DNA from: Pomphorhynchus laevis
Taxonomy: Eukaryota > Acanthocephala > Palaeacanthocephala > Echinorhynchida > Pomphorhynchidae
Direction of reading: 5' to 3'
DNA length: 64,000 bases
Assembly: GCA_012934845.2 (NCBI GenBank)
Contig: WNNJ02002588.1
Span: 1-64,000, forward strand
The position numbers were made by a program, and so were the translations under genes. Of the stretch, positions 20,940 through 31,930 are shown piece after piece. The notes under the pieces are model-generated. The model did no database searches. It saw only the letters and a program-made list of their open reading frames with translations, and was not told the DNA's origin. How positions within the stretch are numbered: position 1 is the first letter of the stretch; each line of letters starts with the position of its first letter.

Positions 20940-23900
20940 CCTACAACGATCCACGCTCAACTCGCGTATCTCTTTGAATGCGAGAGAATTCCGAATCTCG
21001 CAGAATGCAAGAGAATGACGTCCCCAGTCTGGTCAGGAAAACAAATTATGAATCATCCGGACTAATTCGAGGTGAGATCGTGTCGAAAAAAAGACAATGC
21101 AGCATTTGTCGTCGATTATTTTGCTTAACTTCTACCGGCCGAATACGCAAGCATGGCCCATCTCACGGCTGTATCGGTTCTGGTCAAACGCCTACTTCCA
21201 TAAATAGTTCGGCATCATTCGATACTCAGGCTGACAACACCTTTTCAGGAGAGCATTGGGATATTGCGTTTATCGAGATGCTACCAGTTCGGTTGGTTCG
21301 ACGAATACCCAGATCTGCCAGGCCCCAGGTAGCTACAACTCATTCAATCATTTTGGCTAACATTGCGAGGGAACACCAGAAGGAAGATGCGTGGATAAAA
21401 TTGTTGATGTTCGCAAGAATGGTTATCCGCGTTCCTGTAAGGACTGAGGAAAATGGCAATCGCAGTTTGTCTCATAAGATAAAGGAGGCATGTCTCAAAT
21501 TTTTTGATATGACATTCAGGTGAGTTGATGATGTTGTGGAGCGAAGGTGGCGGAGACCCGGCAACCGAACTAAAGTAGACGATCGCGAGGCCAATAGAAA
21601 TCTTTGTCGCAGAGTTTTAGAAAGACTGGAAGACGGTGATGTTCGCGGCGCAATCAGATTGGTAAGCAGCGACGACGGAATAGTGCAATTCGACGATCGA
21701 GTTTTGTCAGAACTAAGGTTTAAACACCCCCCACGAACTAACCAATTAGGTGGGACACATACGCAAGTTCAAATTCACAGTGCACCGCCTTATGCCTTCC
21801 CTTTTGTCTCTGCTGACATCGTGAAGTCTGCTCTTCGCTCATTCCCCAATTCGTCTTCAAGTGGATTAGATGGACTCAGTCCACTACATCTAAAGACCTG
21901 ACTGGTCCCTCGTGCGGCCTTCCAGGGGTTTGCCTAGTGCATTCCATGGCTGAATTCATCACCGTCGTCTTAAAGGTTGTGAGCCGGATTTAATAAGGAA
22001 ATTTTTCTGTGGTGCTAAACTACTGGCATTACAGAAGCCTAATGGCGGTATCCGTCCGATTGCCGTGGGCTGTACGCTGCGTCGATTGGCATCAAAGATT
22101 GTTGCACGTTGGGCATCCAACGACATTCTGGATGAGTTCGTACCTCGACAATTTGGCGTTGGAATACCACGAGGAGTTGAAGCTGTGACTCACGCGTCTA
22201 GACATTTTGTCGCGAACGCCTTAGTCCCTGGAGTAGCGCTCGCCAAGCTCGATTTTCATAACGCTTTCAACACGGTCAACCGCAACCACATGATTGACAC
22301 GGTTCGAAGGAAGCTACCAGCATACCTACATTTCGTTAACATGTGCTATGGTGAAGAGAGTCATCTCATTGCGGACGCCTCAATAATTCCATCCGCCGAA
22401 GGTGTACAACAAGGAGACCCACTCGGTCCTCTGCTTTTCTCGCTTGCCGCAAATGAAGTTGTCAAACTCTGCCAGTTACCTTTTTGTGCATGGTATCTCG
22501 GCGACTGTATTTTATTTTTTAGGGAGGTGTGACTTGGATACGATTTACTTTGATGCAGTTGAAATAATCGATCAGGGTTCAAGAATTGGACTGACATTAA
22601 ATCTCAAAATTCGGAGTTAATCACCCGAGATCCTAAAGATCAAATTCGTTTGATGGAATTGATTCCTGAATGCATTCTCACTAGTCCCAACGACGTTGTT
22701 ATCTTGGGTACTCCTGTAGGAAACGAGTTGGCGCTCGATGAAACCGTGAATTAACGTGTATCGCTTCTCCAGAACACTGTCAAACGAATGGCCGATCTAT
22801 CCAGACAGGATGAGCTGTTTCTATTGCGATGTAGCTTTAGCATACCAAAGATTTCTCATCTGCTACGCTGTGCCCCTTGATTTTCATGTCCATCTTTAAA
22901 GAATTATGACGAAGTCCTAAAGTCCGCTCTTGCCAACATCTTGAATTTATGGCGTCAAGCAACTTTGCCGATCGACTTGGGTGGCTTAGGTTAATATCGC
23001 AGTAAAGTTATATCCCTGCCGGCATATTTGTCCTCAATCGCAGGTATGTTAATTCTCGTAAAGGTATTGGCCAAACCAAACCTTGGAGTAACCAGGGGAG
23101 TGGATGACTCGGATTTCCAACACGGTGTGTGCGGATGGGCGGCTGCATGCGGGGAAGAGTTGCAAACGGAAAAACACAAACAAAAACGTTGGTCTCGTCC
23201 TATGCACTGGTCGCTAGTGGTTCTCTCTTATCGGATGCTTATTTTTCTAAATGTCGAGCTAAACTGCTTGGAACGGTAGGCAAAGACTCCGGGGCTTTCA
23301 TGATGGCACTTCCAATCTCAACGGTTGGCACCAGATTGGACGATGTATCATTCACCATTACCGTAGCGTTACGACTCGGTATCAAATTTAGCGGGGAATT
23401 CACATGTGGATGCGTGACTAGCAGCGACTCATCAGGTTTGCACGGTCTGAACTGTCGATATAGCAAATATCGGCACAGTCGACATTCGGAGATGAACCAC
23501 ACAATTCGAATGGCTTTCTCTTCAGTAGGGATACCTTCTCGACTAGAACCGGTCGGGTTGTGTCGCAGCGACGGCAAGCGACCTGATGGTGGCACTTTGG
23601 TTCCATGGAAGGGCTGCAAATTGCTGTTTGGGACGCTACCTGCACAAATCCTCTAGCGGCGAGTTACGAGGACAAGGCAGTCATTCGGACCGGAGAGGTT
23701 GCCGCCTTTGCAGAGAGCAAGAAGAGGAAAAAATACAAAGAGATCGACAATAGAATATATACCTCCGTTCCAATCGCGGTCGAGTCCTTGGGTGTCTTAG
23801 GCAAGGAAACCTCGTGCTTTATTGAAGAGATCGGGAAGATGATGTCAAAGGTCACTGGCGAACCTCGATCAACGGCTTTCCTTAGACAACGATAAAGCGC

Positions 23901-23980
23901 ATCCGTTCAACGTAGGAATGCAGCGTGTATACTCGAATGCTTGTGCGATCAATCTGTTTCCGACTACTTTAACTGAATGA
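20940..23980 (+). mobile_element. Non-LTR retrotransposon family C, copy 1 (near full length, degenerate)
   Basis: N-terminal frame (20978-21523): zinc-finger-like CSICRRLFCL, then IRKHGPSHGCIGSGQTP. A single TGA at 21521 separates it from an in-phase continuation (21536-21901) with FPNSSSSGLDGLSPLHLKT. RT (22065-22532): GCTLRRLASKIVARWA, ALAKLDFHNAFNTVNR, SAEGVQQGDPLGPLLFSLA, and a palm motif decayed to AWYLGDCILFF, where the usual A-D-D is lost. C-terminal pieces: SRLEPVGLCRSDGKRPDGGT (23.54-23.60 kb), VPIAVESLGVLG (23.77 kb), STAFLRQR, a stop, then SASVQRRNAACIL to about 23977. At least three frameshifts. Other copies at 45.5 and 51.5 kb. Confidence 0.8.
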
Positions 23981-23999
23981 CTGTACTTATTTCAAACTA

Positions 24000-25990
24000 T
24001 GTTTTATTTTATTTAATAATTGTTTTACTTTTAAAAACAAAAAAATATATAAATCAACAAGATATTATTAAAAATAAATTATTTTAAAGGAAATATATTC
24101 CAGAGGAATATATTTGATATGATTAATTGCGAAATACAAATAATCATAGCATATGATTGCATAATTAATATTTATAACATAGATATCTGTGTAGGTAACG
24201 ATGTAAACATTTTAAAATAAATTATACATATTTTTAGAACAAAGTTAACACGATAGACTAATTTTGAGTTTTTTCCATTTATAATTTTGACTATGTTGTG
24301 CTTCACTGATATCTAGCTGCCAATTTTACTTAAAAATCATGATGCAGAGGCCTTGACACAGTGAAATGATCACCGATTAGGGGAAACTCGATATGTTATA
24401 TCAAATATTTGTAGGCAATACGGTGCAACAATTTATGAAACAGCATTAAGAATGCAACTCTCTTTTCCGTTCACTGATTCCGTATTTTTAAGGTATTCAT
24501 GTTTTTATGTTTATAGATTGGTTTACAGATGCCATTAATAACTTATCGTTAAAAATTATTAAAATTCAGATTATATTCATGAAGATTCGCATTTGTTTAA
24601 AGTTTCACGAACCAACTCAAATTTTGTTTGTTTTCAAACTTTATATGTTCCCGTCTTCGGTTAGATACAATATTTCTGTGCAAATAATATATAAAAGTAA
24701 CGAAGTTACAATATTTGCCTCTATCGACAAGTAATTCCTCTATGCGAGCATTCAATTTAATCTGCTAGTACGAGTAGCGCTGATTAGAATCCGCAGTGTT
24801 TAATTGCTGGGATTTAGTTCTAAGGAGTAGTTTATTTAACTAAAATGGATTAAAGCTTTAATTATGATCATGTAATCTATATTATCCTTCTCGGAAATAT
24901 TCCAAAACATTGGAATCATTAACTTCTATCTGCAACGGATTGGTGTTGTTTCAATAATTCAACTAATGTTAAACTCATTGCTTTTCAAATGCTAATGAGG
25001 ATAATATAATGATACTTGTCATCCGGTATTAACGAATAAGCGCGGTACTTTTCTTTATATGTGAAATCGATGAATTTAGATATACGAATATCTAAATACG
25101 AATATTTAGATATATATTATATTTAATAATATTAAATTATTAATGATTGATGGAATTAATAAAGATCAATGATAGTTATATATAATTAATAATTATAATA
25201 TATTAATGATAATTATATATAATTAATAATTATAATACATTATTAATAATTGATGGAATTAATTAAGATCAATGATAATTATAAATAATTAAGGCAATTA
25301 TATAATTATATTATTATATTATATACTACTTTCACTATCGACATAATCTTTTATCGCTAGATTATTAAAAACAGGTAAGAAAACGAGTGTTAAAAAAGTG
25401 TTTATATAAAAGTTTGAGTATTAAAATGCCGTCTTATGGTTATCCATTATTTTGTATTTATCCATTATTTTGCTAATGCCGTTTTAATACAGGATAAATA
25501 TAAATAAATTATTAATAATTGATGGAATTAATAACGATCAATGATGATTAATTTTTATAAAGCAGCTATATGTAATTCATATTACATATTATATGTCATA
25601 TTACATATCATATTACATATTATATATAATTATTGGCAATTATATAATTATATAATAATTATATAATTATAATACATTATTAATAATTGATGGAATTAAT
25701 TAAGATCAATGATAATTATAAATAATTAAGGCAATTATATAATTATATATACTTTCACTATCGATAAAATTATTTATCGCTAGATTATTGACATTATTGA
25801 CATAATTTTTATCAGTAAATTGTTTTTTGTATATTTATGATGAATTTTTTTTCTCTTGAAAATTTTTAATTCTTAATTCGACACGAATTTTGCAAAATTA
25901 TTTATTGATTAGATCAGTAGCGATTATATTATGATGACCAAAATGATTAGATATAAAAATTTTGTAAAACTGATTATTTGCTTATTTGTT
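24000..25990. other. AT-rich region with a diverged direct repeat; one weak exon candidate
   Basis: Modules of gattgatggaattaataaag-type sequence followed by actttcactatcga and ttatcgctagattatt occur at about 25140-25360 and 25510-25790. A frame at 24507-24734 (75 codons), after a possible acceptor at about 24569, encodes MKIRICLKFHEPTQILFVFK and more, ending at a TAA. It could be a terminal exon but has no second line of evidence. Confidence 0.4.
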
Positions 25991-26001
25991 TTTGAATGTA
26001 G

Positions 26002-26157
26002 AAAATAATGAGTCTAACCAAATACTTAAATTGTATTATACTTCTGTATAACTGCAAAAATGCTCTTACGTGTCGAATCTCAAAAGCGGTTGTTAATTCC
26101 GAAACACTGCGTCCAACTGATATAAACATTTTCGATGTCAACACATCAACAGTGAAG
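26002..26157 (+). CDS. Candidate internal exon of an unrecognised gene (52 codons)
   Basis: The exon is bounded by acceptor ...tgaatgtag and donor aag|gtaatt. It is open in one frame, phase 0 at both ends, and encodes KIMSLTKYLNCIILLYNCKN followed by ALTCRISKAVVNSETLRPTD. Codon use is less AT-biased than the flanks. It lies 2.4 kb upstream of the exon chain at 28543 on the same strand and may belong to the same gene, but no intermediate exon was found. Protein family not recognised. Confidence 0.4.
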
Positions 26158-26229
26158 GTAATTTTAGCAGTAATAGTGTCGAAATTAGGTAAAAGATTAT
26201 ATTTAATTTGGATATTTGTCGATTGATTT

Positions 26230-27470
26230 TAGATGCAAAAATGTAAAAGTTTTCTTATTACAAAAAATATACAGAACCTGACAAACTTGACAAAGTTTGA
26301 CAACTTTCAAACAACTTTTTGTTTTTTGAAACTTTATAACAAAAGTTTCAAACAACAAAACTTTTTTAAAGTGACTTAAAGTTTCAAAACTTTCCTAAAG
26401 TGTCTCCAATTTGATATGCATTTTGTTTATTGTCCTGGTCATTTATTTCATCGTTCTTAAATGTAAGAAAAATTCATTTTATTTTATTAAATACGACAGG
26501 TCGCTGGTTGATTTGCCATTAATTGAACTTTTTGTGTTCTTTTCAACAACTTCGAATTCAACATTTTTCTTTTGAGTTAACTGTAAAATTATCTTTACGT
26601 GTGATAAATGATCCAGGAAAGAACAAAAGCTTTTAATATTCATTTTTCTACGTATGAATATTAAATAAAATATTCTGGTTAAGATTCTTCGCAGTTTATT
26701 TGGCTAAGAAAAATTAAATTCATGGTATCACAGTCAATGAAAGTACATGATATTTTACTGTTATAAATGGAATTTGATGTAATACTTTATTTGAAACATT
26801 CGATAAACTGAATTAACTGCTAATTTAAGTGACACGAATTATACATTAGGTGTTTAAAGGTGTTTGAAAGTAAAGGTCTTGAAAGTAATATTTGATGTAA
26901 AAGAAGTGGCTTTTTGTATACTTGTTTTGCATCATAAACGGGTAAAAAAACTGATTCAATAATAACAAAAATATCTGCACATCTTATTTTATTGTTAAAA
27001 TAGACTGTTTGTCATAGTATTCGTCTTAATTATAAAGTATTAAAGTATTCGTCTTAAAGTATTAATTTTGATAAAATAACTGAACATGTATGTACCCATA
27101 ATCTAAAATTAATTGAAATTTATTAAGATTATTATATCCAAATTAGTAGATTAAAATATAATATCGATTTATTAAATATGTAGTAATATAATTATTTAAT
27201 GTTTTATCGAATAATATATAATATTTAATATTTAATGTTACATATTATTACCTTATACTAAGAGTGTTTAATTCACTATTTTTATTAATATTTTATTACT
27301 ATTTTTTACTGATAAATTCGTTTGTGTTTAGGAATCAAAATCGATTCCATATTCTCTAATATTTTCGATTACATGTAATTCTATTGTAAGTTGAACGAGT
27401 ACATTTTTAGAAAATCATTGTATTTTAAATATTGATGTCACTTTTCAGGAGCGTATTTAGTAATTTATTA
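26230..27470. other. AT-rich stretch, no gene seen
   Basis: Low-complexity A/T sequence, probably intronic or intergenic between the exon candidate at 26.0 kb and those at 28.5 kb. The short aacttt/caaactt words at 26290-26400 form a local simple-repeat patch. Confidence 0.45.
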
Positions 27471-27479
27471 ATACATAAA

Positions 27480-28080
27480 TTTATAAATAATAAATTTATT
27501 AATTTATCTAATTTATTAAATCGAATAAAATCAATTTTTTATTGATTTTATCTAAATATTTTTAAATAATGAATATCGACTGGTTTTAATTAATAACAAT
27601 CGATAAATTGACTATATTAATAATAAATTGATTAATTTATCTGATTTAATTAATCGAATTCAATTATATTTTATCTAAATATTTTTAAAAAATGAATATC
27701 GATTGTTATTAATTAAAAACAATCGATAAATTGATTTTATTAATAATAAATTTATTAATTTATCTAATTTATTAAATCGAATAAAATCAATTTTTTTATT
27801 GATTTTATCTAAATATTTTTAAATAATGGATATGGAGTGTATTTAATTAATGACAATCGATAAATTGATTTTATTAATAATAAATTTATTAATTTATCTG
27901 AATTAATTAATCGAATTAAATTATATTTTATCTAAATATTTTTAAAAAATGAATATCGATTGTTATTAATTAAAAACAATCGATAAATTGATTTTATTAA
28001 TTATAAAATTATTAATTTATCTAATTTATTAAATCGAATAAAATCAATTTTTTTATTGATTTTATCTAAATATTTTGTTG
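27480..28080. repeat. Diverged tandem repeat, unit about 120-135 bp, about 5 copies
   Basis: The module taataaatttattaatttat followed by a (t)aatcgaat(a/t) word, attttatctaaatattttta and an aatcgataaattga word recurs at about 27487, 27618, 27742, 27878 and 27998. Alternate units are more alike (27.49, 27.74 and 28.00 kb share cgaataaaatcaattttttt), suggesting a two-unit higher-order repeat. Confidence 0.8.
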
Positions 28081-28542
28081 ATATCTATTCTTAATTTTAA
28101 TCAAGTGCACAATTTTTAAATAAGATCATTATATCCAAATTAGAGGATTAAAATATAATATCGATTTATTAAATATGTAGGAATATAATTATATAATTTT
28201 TATATCAAATAATATATAATATTTAATGTAATACATTGTTTATTAATTATAAAAAATATTTTAAATTTTGATTATACATGTTATTGTTATGTAAATATAA
28301 ATTAGATAAAATCTTATATAATCATTTATTATTTCTAATTGTTTATCTTTTTTATATTTTACATATACTATAAAATACGTAGATTCATTTAGAAGATCTG
28401 ATTACATATGAAATATGCAATCTGTAATCTTTTATATTAAAATATTTATAAATGCATATTTATTAAAGATATAAAAGCATATAATAAAAGATCTTATGAT
28501 TACATAAACAATATAAAACATCGATTCTTCAATTTCATTAAG

Positions 28543-29208
28543 GACAGAAATTCATACATTGAGAATGATAATGCAATTGGATATATTGAACAAAATATGC
28601 TTCATTCTCATTTATTTGACCTATCGATTGTGATTGATGTATCATACAACGGCAATTCTGATGGTAAGTGTGATATATCTCGTGATCCGGACGTTAGGTA
28701 ACTTCATCTAAAAATTGTTACATTCTAATCAATTTACCACTTATCAAGTCCACTTGCATTTCGAATGGATTGCATTAAGATAGAATTAGTAGACCTTTTT
28801 GATTTGAAAGGTTTTGCTCTCATAATATTTTGTCAAATAATTTGATGTTTACAGACCAACACGATTATCAATGCATTTCACCATTACCCGTTCTATTTAA
28901 TTTCGAATTTGCCAAAATCTATATGCAAATGTATAGCTCTACCAACTTACTGTTCAGAAATAGGTATTATGAATTTCACATAATATTTAATCTTTTAGTA
29001 ATGTAGTTTTATACTTGATTTCAATTTACTGGATCCGCTGTTTATTGACAAAATCAGTTCAACGCATTATTCGAATGATATTTCAGTTGATTGCTTGAAT
29101 AAAATAAGATTTCAAAGAATATTACAGTCTCCACATCAACATTTTGTTTTGTCTGACGAATTATTTATGTACACAAATAGTTTCTTCAAAAGCTCAGTAA
29201 CACGCTTG
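28543..29208 (+). CDS. Three-exon chain of an unrecognised gene
   Basis: Exon a 28543-28663 (donor g|gtaagt), exon b 28855-28963 (acceptor tttacag, donor g|gtatta) and exon c 29007-29208 (acceptor atgtag, donor g|gtaagt) join in phase 1, then 2, leaving an open frame of 144 codons. Encoded pieces: DRNSYIENDNAIGYIEQNML and FDLSIVIDVSYN (a); CISPLPVLFNFEFAKIYMQM (b); LDPLFIDKISSTHYSND and SPHQHFVLSDELFMYTNSFF (c). The b-c intron is 43 bp. A fourth exon probably starts at 29353 (acceptor ctttttag; PSNVWHRYNQPLHYSHH) and runs into a retroelement insertion. Phase agreement at two junctions makes chance unlikely. Family not recognised. Confidence 0.6.
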
Positions 29209-29363
29209 GTAAGTTTTAAAAATTCTTGATTGTAAATCGTACTAAGATATTATCATTTTAATTTCATTTATATTTTATTAAACTTGACTTATTTTATATG
29301 TAAATAAATTTTAACGAATCATTTAATTAAAATTTCAAATATTACTTTTTAGCCATCAAATGT

Positions 29364-29603
29364 TTGGCACAGGTATAATCAGCCATTACATTATAGCCAT
29401 CACAATCGTATTCAAAATTATAAAAATGTATTTTTCAAAGGATCCTGTGAGAATGCAAGCAACGACAGCATGTAAAATTTCTGCTGAATAAAATTAGGAT
29501 GATCATGAACGAACATAATTAGTTTAAAGAAGCTAGGCCCATGCTACAACGTTAGCAAATTCTTGGCACAGGTATAACCAGCCGTTACATTATAGCCATC
29601 ACA
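29364..29603 (-). mobile_element. 158-bp PLE terminal-module insertion flanked by 41-bp direct repeats
   Basis: The insert 29405-29562 is the reverse complement of the module at about 31508-31660 (gctaacg(t/g)(t/g)gtagcatggg onward to gaatcctttgaaaaatac-like sequence). The 41 bases before it (29364-29404, ttggcacaggtataatcagc onward) recur after it (29563-29603) with two mismatches, as a long target-site duplication would. The left copy overlaps the candidate fourth exon of the 28.5 kb gene. Confidence 0.75.
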
Positions 29604-30019
29604 TTATCCTAGATTATATTATATATTATAATATATAATATACATTATATTATCCTAGATATTTCAAACACTTTTCAGTATGCCATGCTAACACAACTGG
29701 TCAACTTTGTAACGTGCGAAGAAAAATTAAAAATAGACCTATAATCCTTATTATGATACAGAATATTTATCTATCACTCATGACTAGTTCTATCCAAAAT
29801 TGCTCCGTTGTTTTCTTTCGTAGATAGTTTTAAGCTTCTTTGTACAATTTGAGTAGAGAATATATGATTTAGAAACACAATGTATATATAAATTTATTTA
29901 TATATAAATCTATATATACATTTACTTATATAAAAATCTATATATGAAAATATGTAATCTTAAGAGTTTCGTTTGAATCAGTATTGCTCGAGATTGCGAA
30001 TAGTAATTCTTTCCATATG

Positions 30020-30180
30020 TTTGAGATGGTGTTTGAATCGAGCATATTCTTCAGCCTGCAAATTCTCGTCACTACTAGACGGTCATGTGATAGCCGAACG
30101 TCATCGTTAGTAAGATGAACTATCATATGCCGTTTTGGCTGCCTCTGTGACATTGTAAAAATGCATTTCCAACATTCAGC
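30020..30180. repeat. PLE terminal-module family 2, copy 1 (degenerate)
   Basis: Shares ttcttcagcctgcaaa, cgtcac, gagacggtcatgtgatagcc and the tcgtcag-type core with 30480-30600, but has a decayed end (gccgttttggctgcc in place of gccgtttcgg). Confidence 0.6.
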
Positions 30181-30239
30181 TGAAATTGTGGGTGGCGTTA
30201 GTTCTTAAATCCTACAATTTGCAATGCCGACAATCATTA

Positions 30240-30470
30240 ACAACCAGAGGATCAAACTTTCGGATGCTTGACTGTCATGATATCTAATTCCATACACCCT
30301 AGCAACTAGGGTGTATGAAATATCATGAAGGAAGGATTCAGTAGCTGGTTTTCAAAGCGAAAGTCACCTAATGTGACCTAGCAACTATTCAACTCATAAA
30401 TAAGCATACATCAAAGGATCACCAGTCCCGATTTCAATCAATCTTTATAATCTCAAACGATACAATCTAT
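30240..30470 (-). repeat. SINE-associated repeat family S, copy 1
   Basis: Contains atatcatgaaggaaggattc, agctggttttcaa, cgaaagtcacct and atcaccagtcccgatttcaa, in the same orientation as the inverted copy at 33640 and inverted relative to 33013-33180 and 33450-33610. The left end has a short palindrome (acaccctagcaactagggtgt). Confidence 0.65.
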
Positions 30471-30479
30471 ATATCTTTG

Positions 30480-30600
30480 AATAAGTGTTCGAATCGAGCA
30501 TATTCTTCAGCCTGCAAACTATCGTCACTCCGAGACGGTCATGTGATAGCCGGCAGCCATCGTCAGTAGGATAAACTATCACACGCCGTTTCGGCGTGTG
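30480..30600. repeat. PLE terminal-module family 2, copy 2
   Basis: Second copy of the module at 30020. Contains ccggcagccatcgtcagtag followed by gataaactatcacacgccg and tttcggcgtgtgatagttc. An 8-bp stem (tgtgatag/ctatcaca) brackets the tcgtcag core. Confidence 0.65.
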
Positions 30601-30656
30601 ATAGTTCTTAACTCTTAAGAACTATATATATAGTTCTAACTCATATAAATATATAT

Positions 30657-31278
30657 AATTTGTTGTTACACCTGCCCTGGGACACACAATGGTGTACTCG
30701 TAAATAAATCACTATGTTTTCCTCATGAAGAGGCATAAACACCAGGCAGCATTCTATATATCCTCATCAGATCAAGAAATAGAACCGAATTTTTCTCGCA
30801 ATATTCAATAGTGATTTATTTACGAGTACACCATTGTGTGTCCCAGGGCAGGTGTAACAACAAATTATATTTTATATATTTGTACACTTTAAAGTGTCCC
30901 TGTAAAACAGCATTTCTATTAAAAGGAATTTAGTGCCTGATGCATGGTTAAACCGCAATACGCACTGCCATGCACAGAGCTTATGCTAAATTTCCTCTGA
31001 TGATTCAGATTAAGGGTAGTTCTGTTTTTCGAGCTTTAGACATTGTTTAAGCGTGTGTTAAGGTGCCTATGGATGATTATTAAAGTCACGGTACTGATGA
31101 GCTCCGTTAGAGCGAAACGCGTATACCGTTGTTGAAGTTTGTCGTCACACATAGGATGACTGGGCATACGTAACGACTTTGAATATTGCGAGAATAATTC
31201 GGTTCTATTTCTTGATCTGATGAGGATATATAGAACGCTGCCTGGTGTATATGCCTCTTCATAAGGAAAACATAGTGA
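30657..31278 (+). mobile_element. Penelope-type non-autonomous element with inverted arms and a hammerhead ribozyme
   Basis: Two nested inverted repeats define the element. Arms 30657-30715 and 30808-30866 are perfect 59-bp reverse complements. Arms 30709-30806 and 31181-31278 are 98-bp reverse complements with about four mismatches. Between the outer arms lie non-coding sequence and a complete hammerhead core (31088-31129). A rearranged partial copy is at 36000-36115, next to the PLE at 33.8-35.9 kb. No protein is encoded. Hammerhead motifs are known in terminal repeats of Penelope-like elements and in related small retroelements, so I read this as a rearranged or non-autonomous PLE derivative. 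Confidence 0.7.
31088..31129 (+). ncRNA. Hammerhead ribozyme, type I, minimal stem III
   Basis: Stem I ACGGTA (31088-31093) pairs perfectly with TACCGT (31124-31129). Core CTGATGA is at 31094-31100. Stem II is GCTC/GAGC (31101-31104, 31110-31113) with loop CGTTA. Core GAAA is at 31114-31117. Stem III is only A-U and C-G (A31117/C31118 with G31121/T31122) with a 2-nt loop. The predicted self-cleavage site follows A31123 (GUA). All invariant core residues are present. A one-to-two-pair stem III is characteristic of hammerheads in Penelope-like retroelements, which are thought to cut best as dimers. Confidence 0.88.
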
Positions 31279-31302
31279 TATATGTATATATATAATTTTA
31301 TA

Positions 31303-31481
31303 TCTTACTGTGTTAAAGTGTGCTCCGGGAGCTCATGATCTTCAGTTTCATAATTGTAAATGTTGCTAAAGACCGGAGTTCGATTACAAGTAGAGCAGAC
31401 TTCATATCACTCCTAGACGAGCTGATGGTAGCCGGCAGCACTCATCAGTAGGGTGAACTACCATCAGTCGTTTCGGCTGCC
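31303..31481. repeat. PLE terminal-module family 1, copy with permuted hammerhead-like core
   Basis: Starts tgttaaagtgtgctccggga and ends gtcgtttcggctgcc. Contains the stem ctgatggtag/ctaccatcag around ccggcagcactcatcagtag. On the minus strand GGCAGCC-GAAAC precedes CTGATGAG-TGCTGCC, with flanks that pair. Relatives at 118-335 and 31665-31800. Confidence 0.65.
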
Positions 31482-31499
31482 TTGTAATATATTAAATAG

Positions 31500-31910
31500 G
31501 AATTTCTAAGAATTTGCTAACGTGGTAGCATGGGCATAGCCTCTTTAAACTAACCATGTGCTTTCCGGACCATCCTAATTTTATTCGGCAGGAATTTCAC
31601 TTGCTGTCGTTGCTTGCTTTCTCACAGGATTCTTTGGAGGATACATTTTTATAATTTTATATCTGGATGTGTTAAACTGTGCTCCGGGAGCTAATAAGCT
31701 TCAGTTTCATAATTGTAGATGTTGCCAAAAACCGGAGTTCGATTACAAGTAGAGCAGATTTCCTTATCACTTCTGGACGAGCTGATGCCGGCTAGGAGTG
31801 ACAGCAAGTGAAATTCCTGCCGAATAAAATTAGGATGGTCCGGAAAGCACATTGTTAGTTTAAAGAGGCTATGCCCATGCTACCACGTAAGCAAATTTTC
31901 GGAAATTAGT
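31500..31910. repeat. Inverted pair of PLE modules around a second family-1 copy
   Basis: Segment 31505-31615 (tttgctaacgtggtagcatg onward, to cacttgctgtc) reappears as its reverse complement at 31800-31905. Between them sits a partial family-1 module (31665-31800: aactgtgctccgggagctaa and gctgatgccggctaggagtg). A third copy of the outer segment is the insertion at 29405-29562. Confidence 0.7.
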
Positions 31911-31930
31911 CGTCTAAACAGAAAAAAATA

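Noticed and set aside
23239-23619. 126-codon minus-strand frame as a gene
   Set aside because: Antisense to the D-G-K-R-P-D-G block of LINE family C copy 1; no splice or family support.
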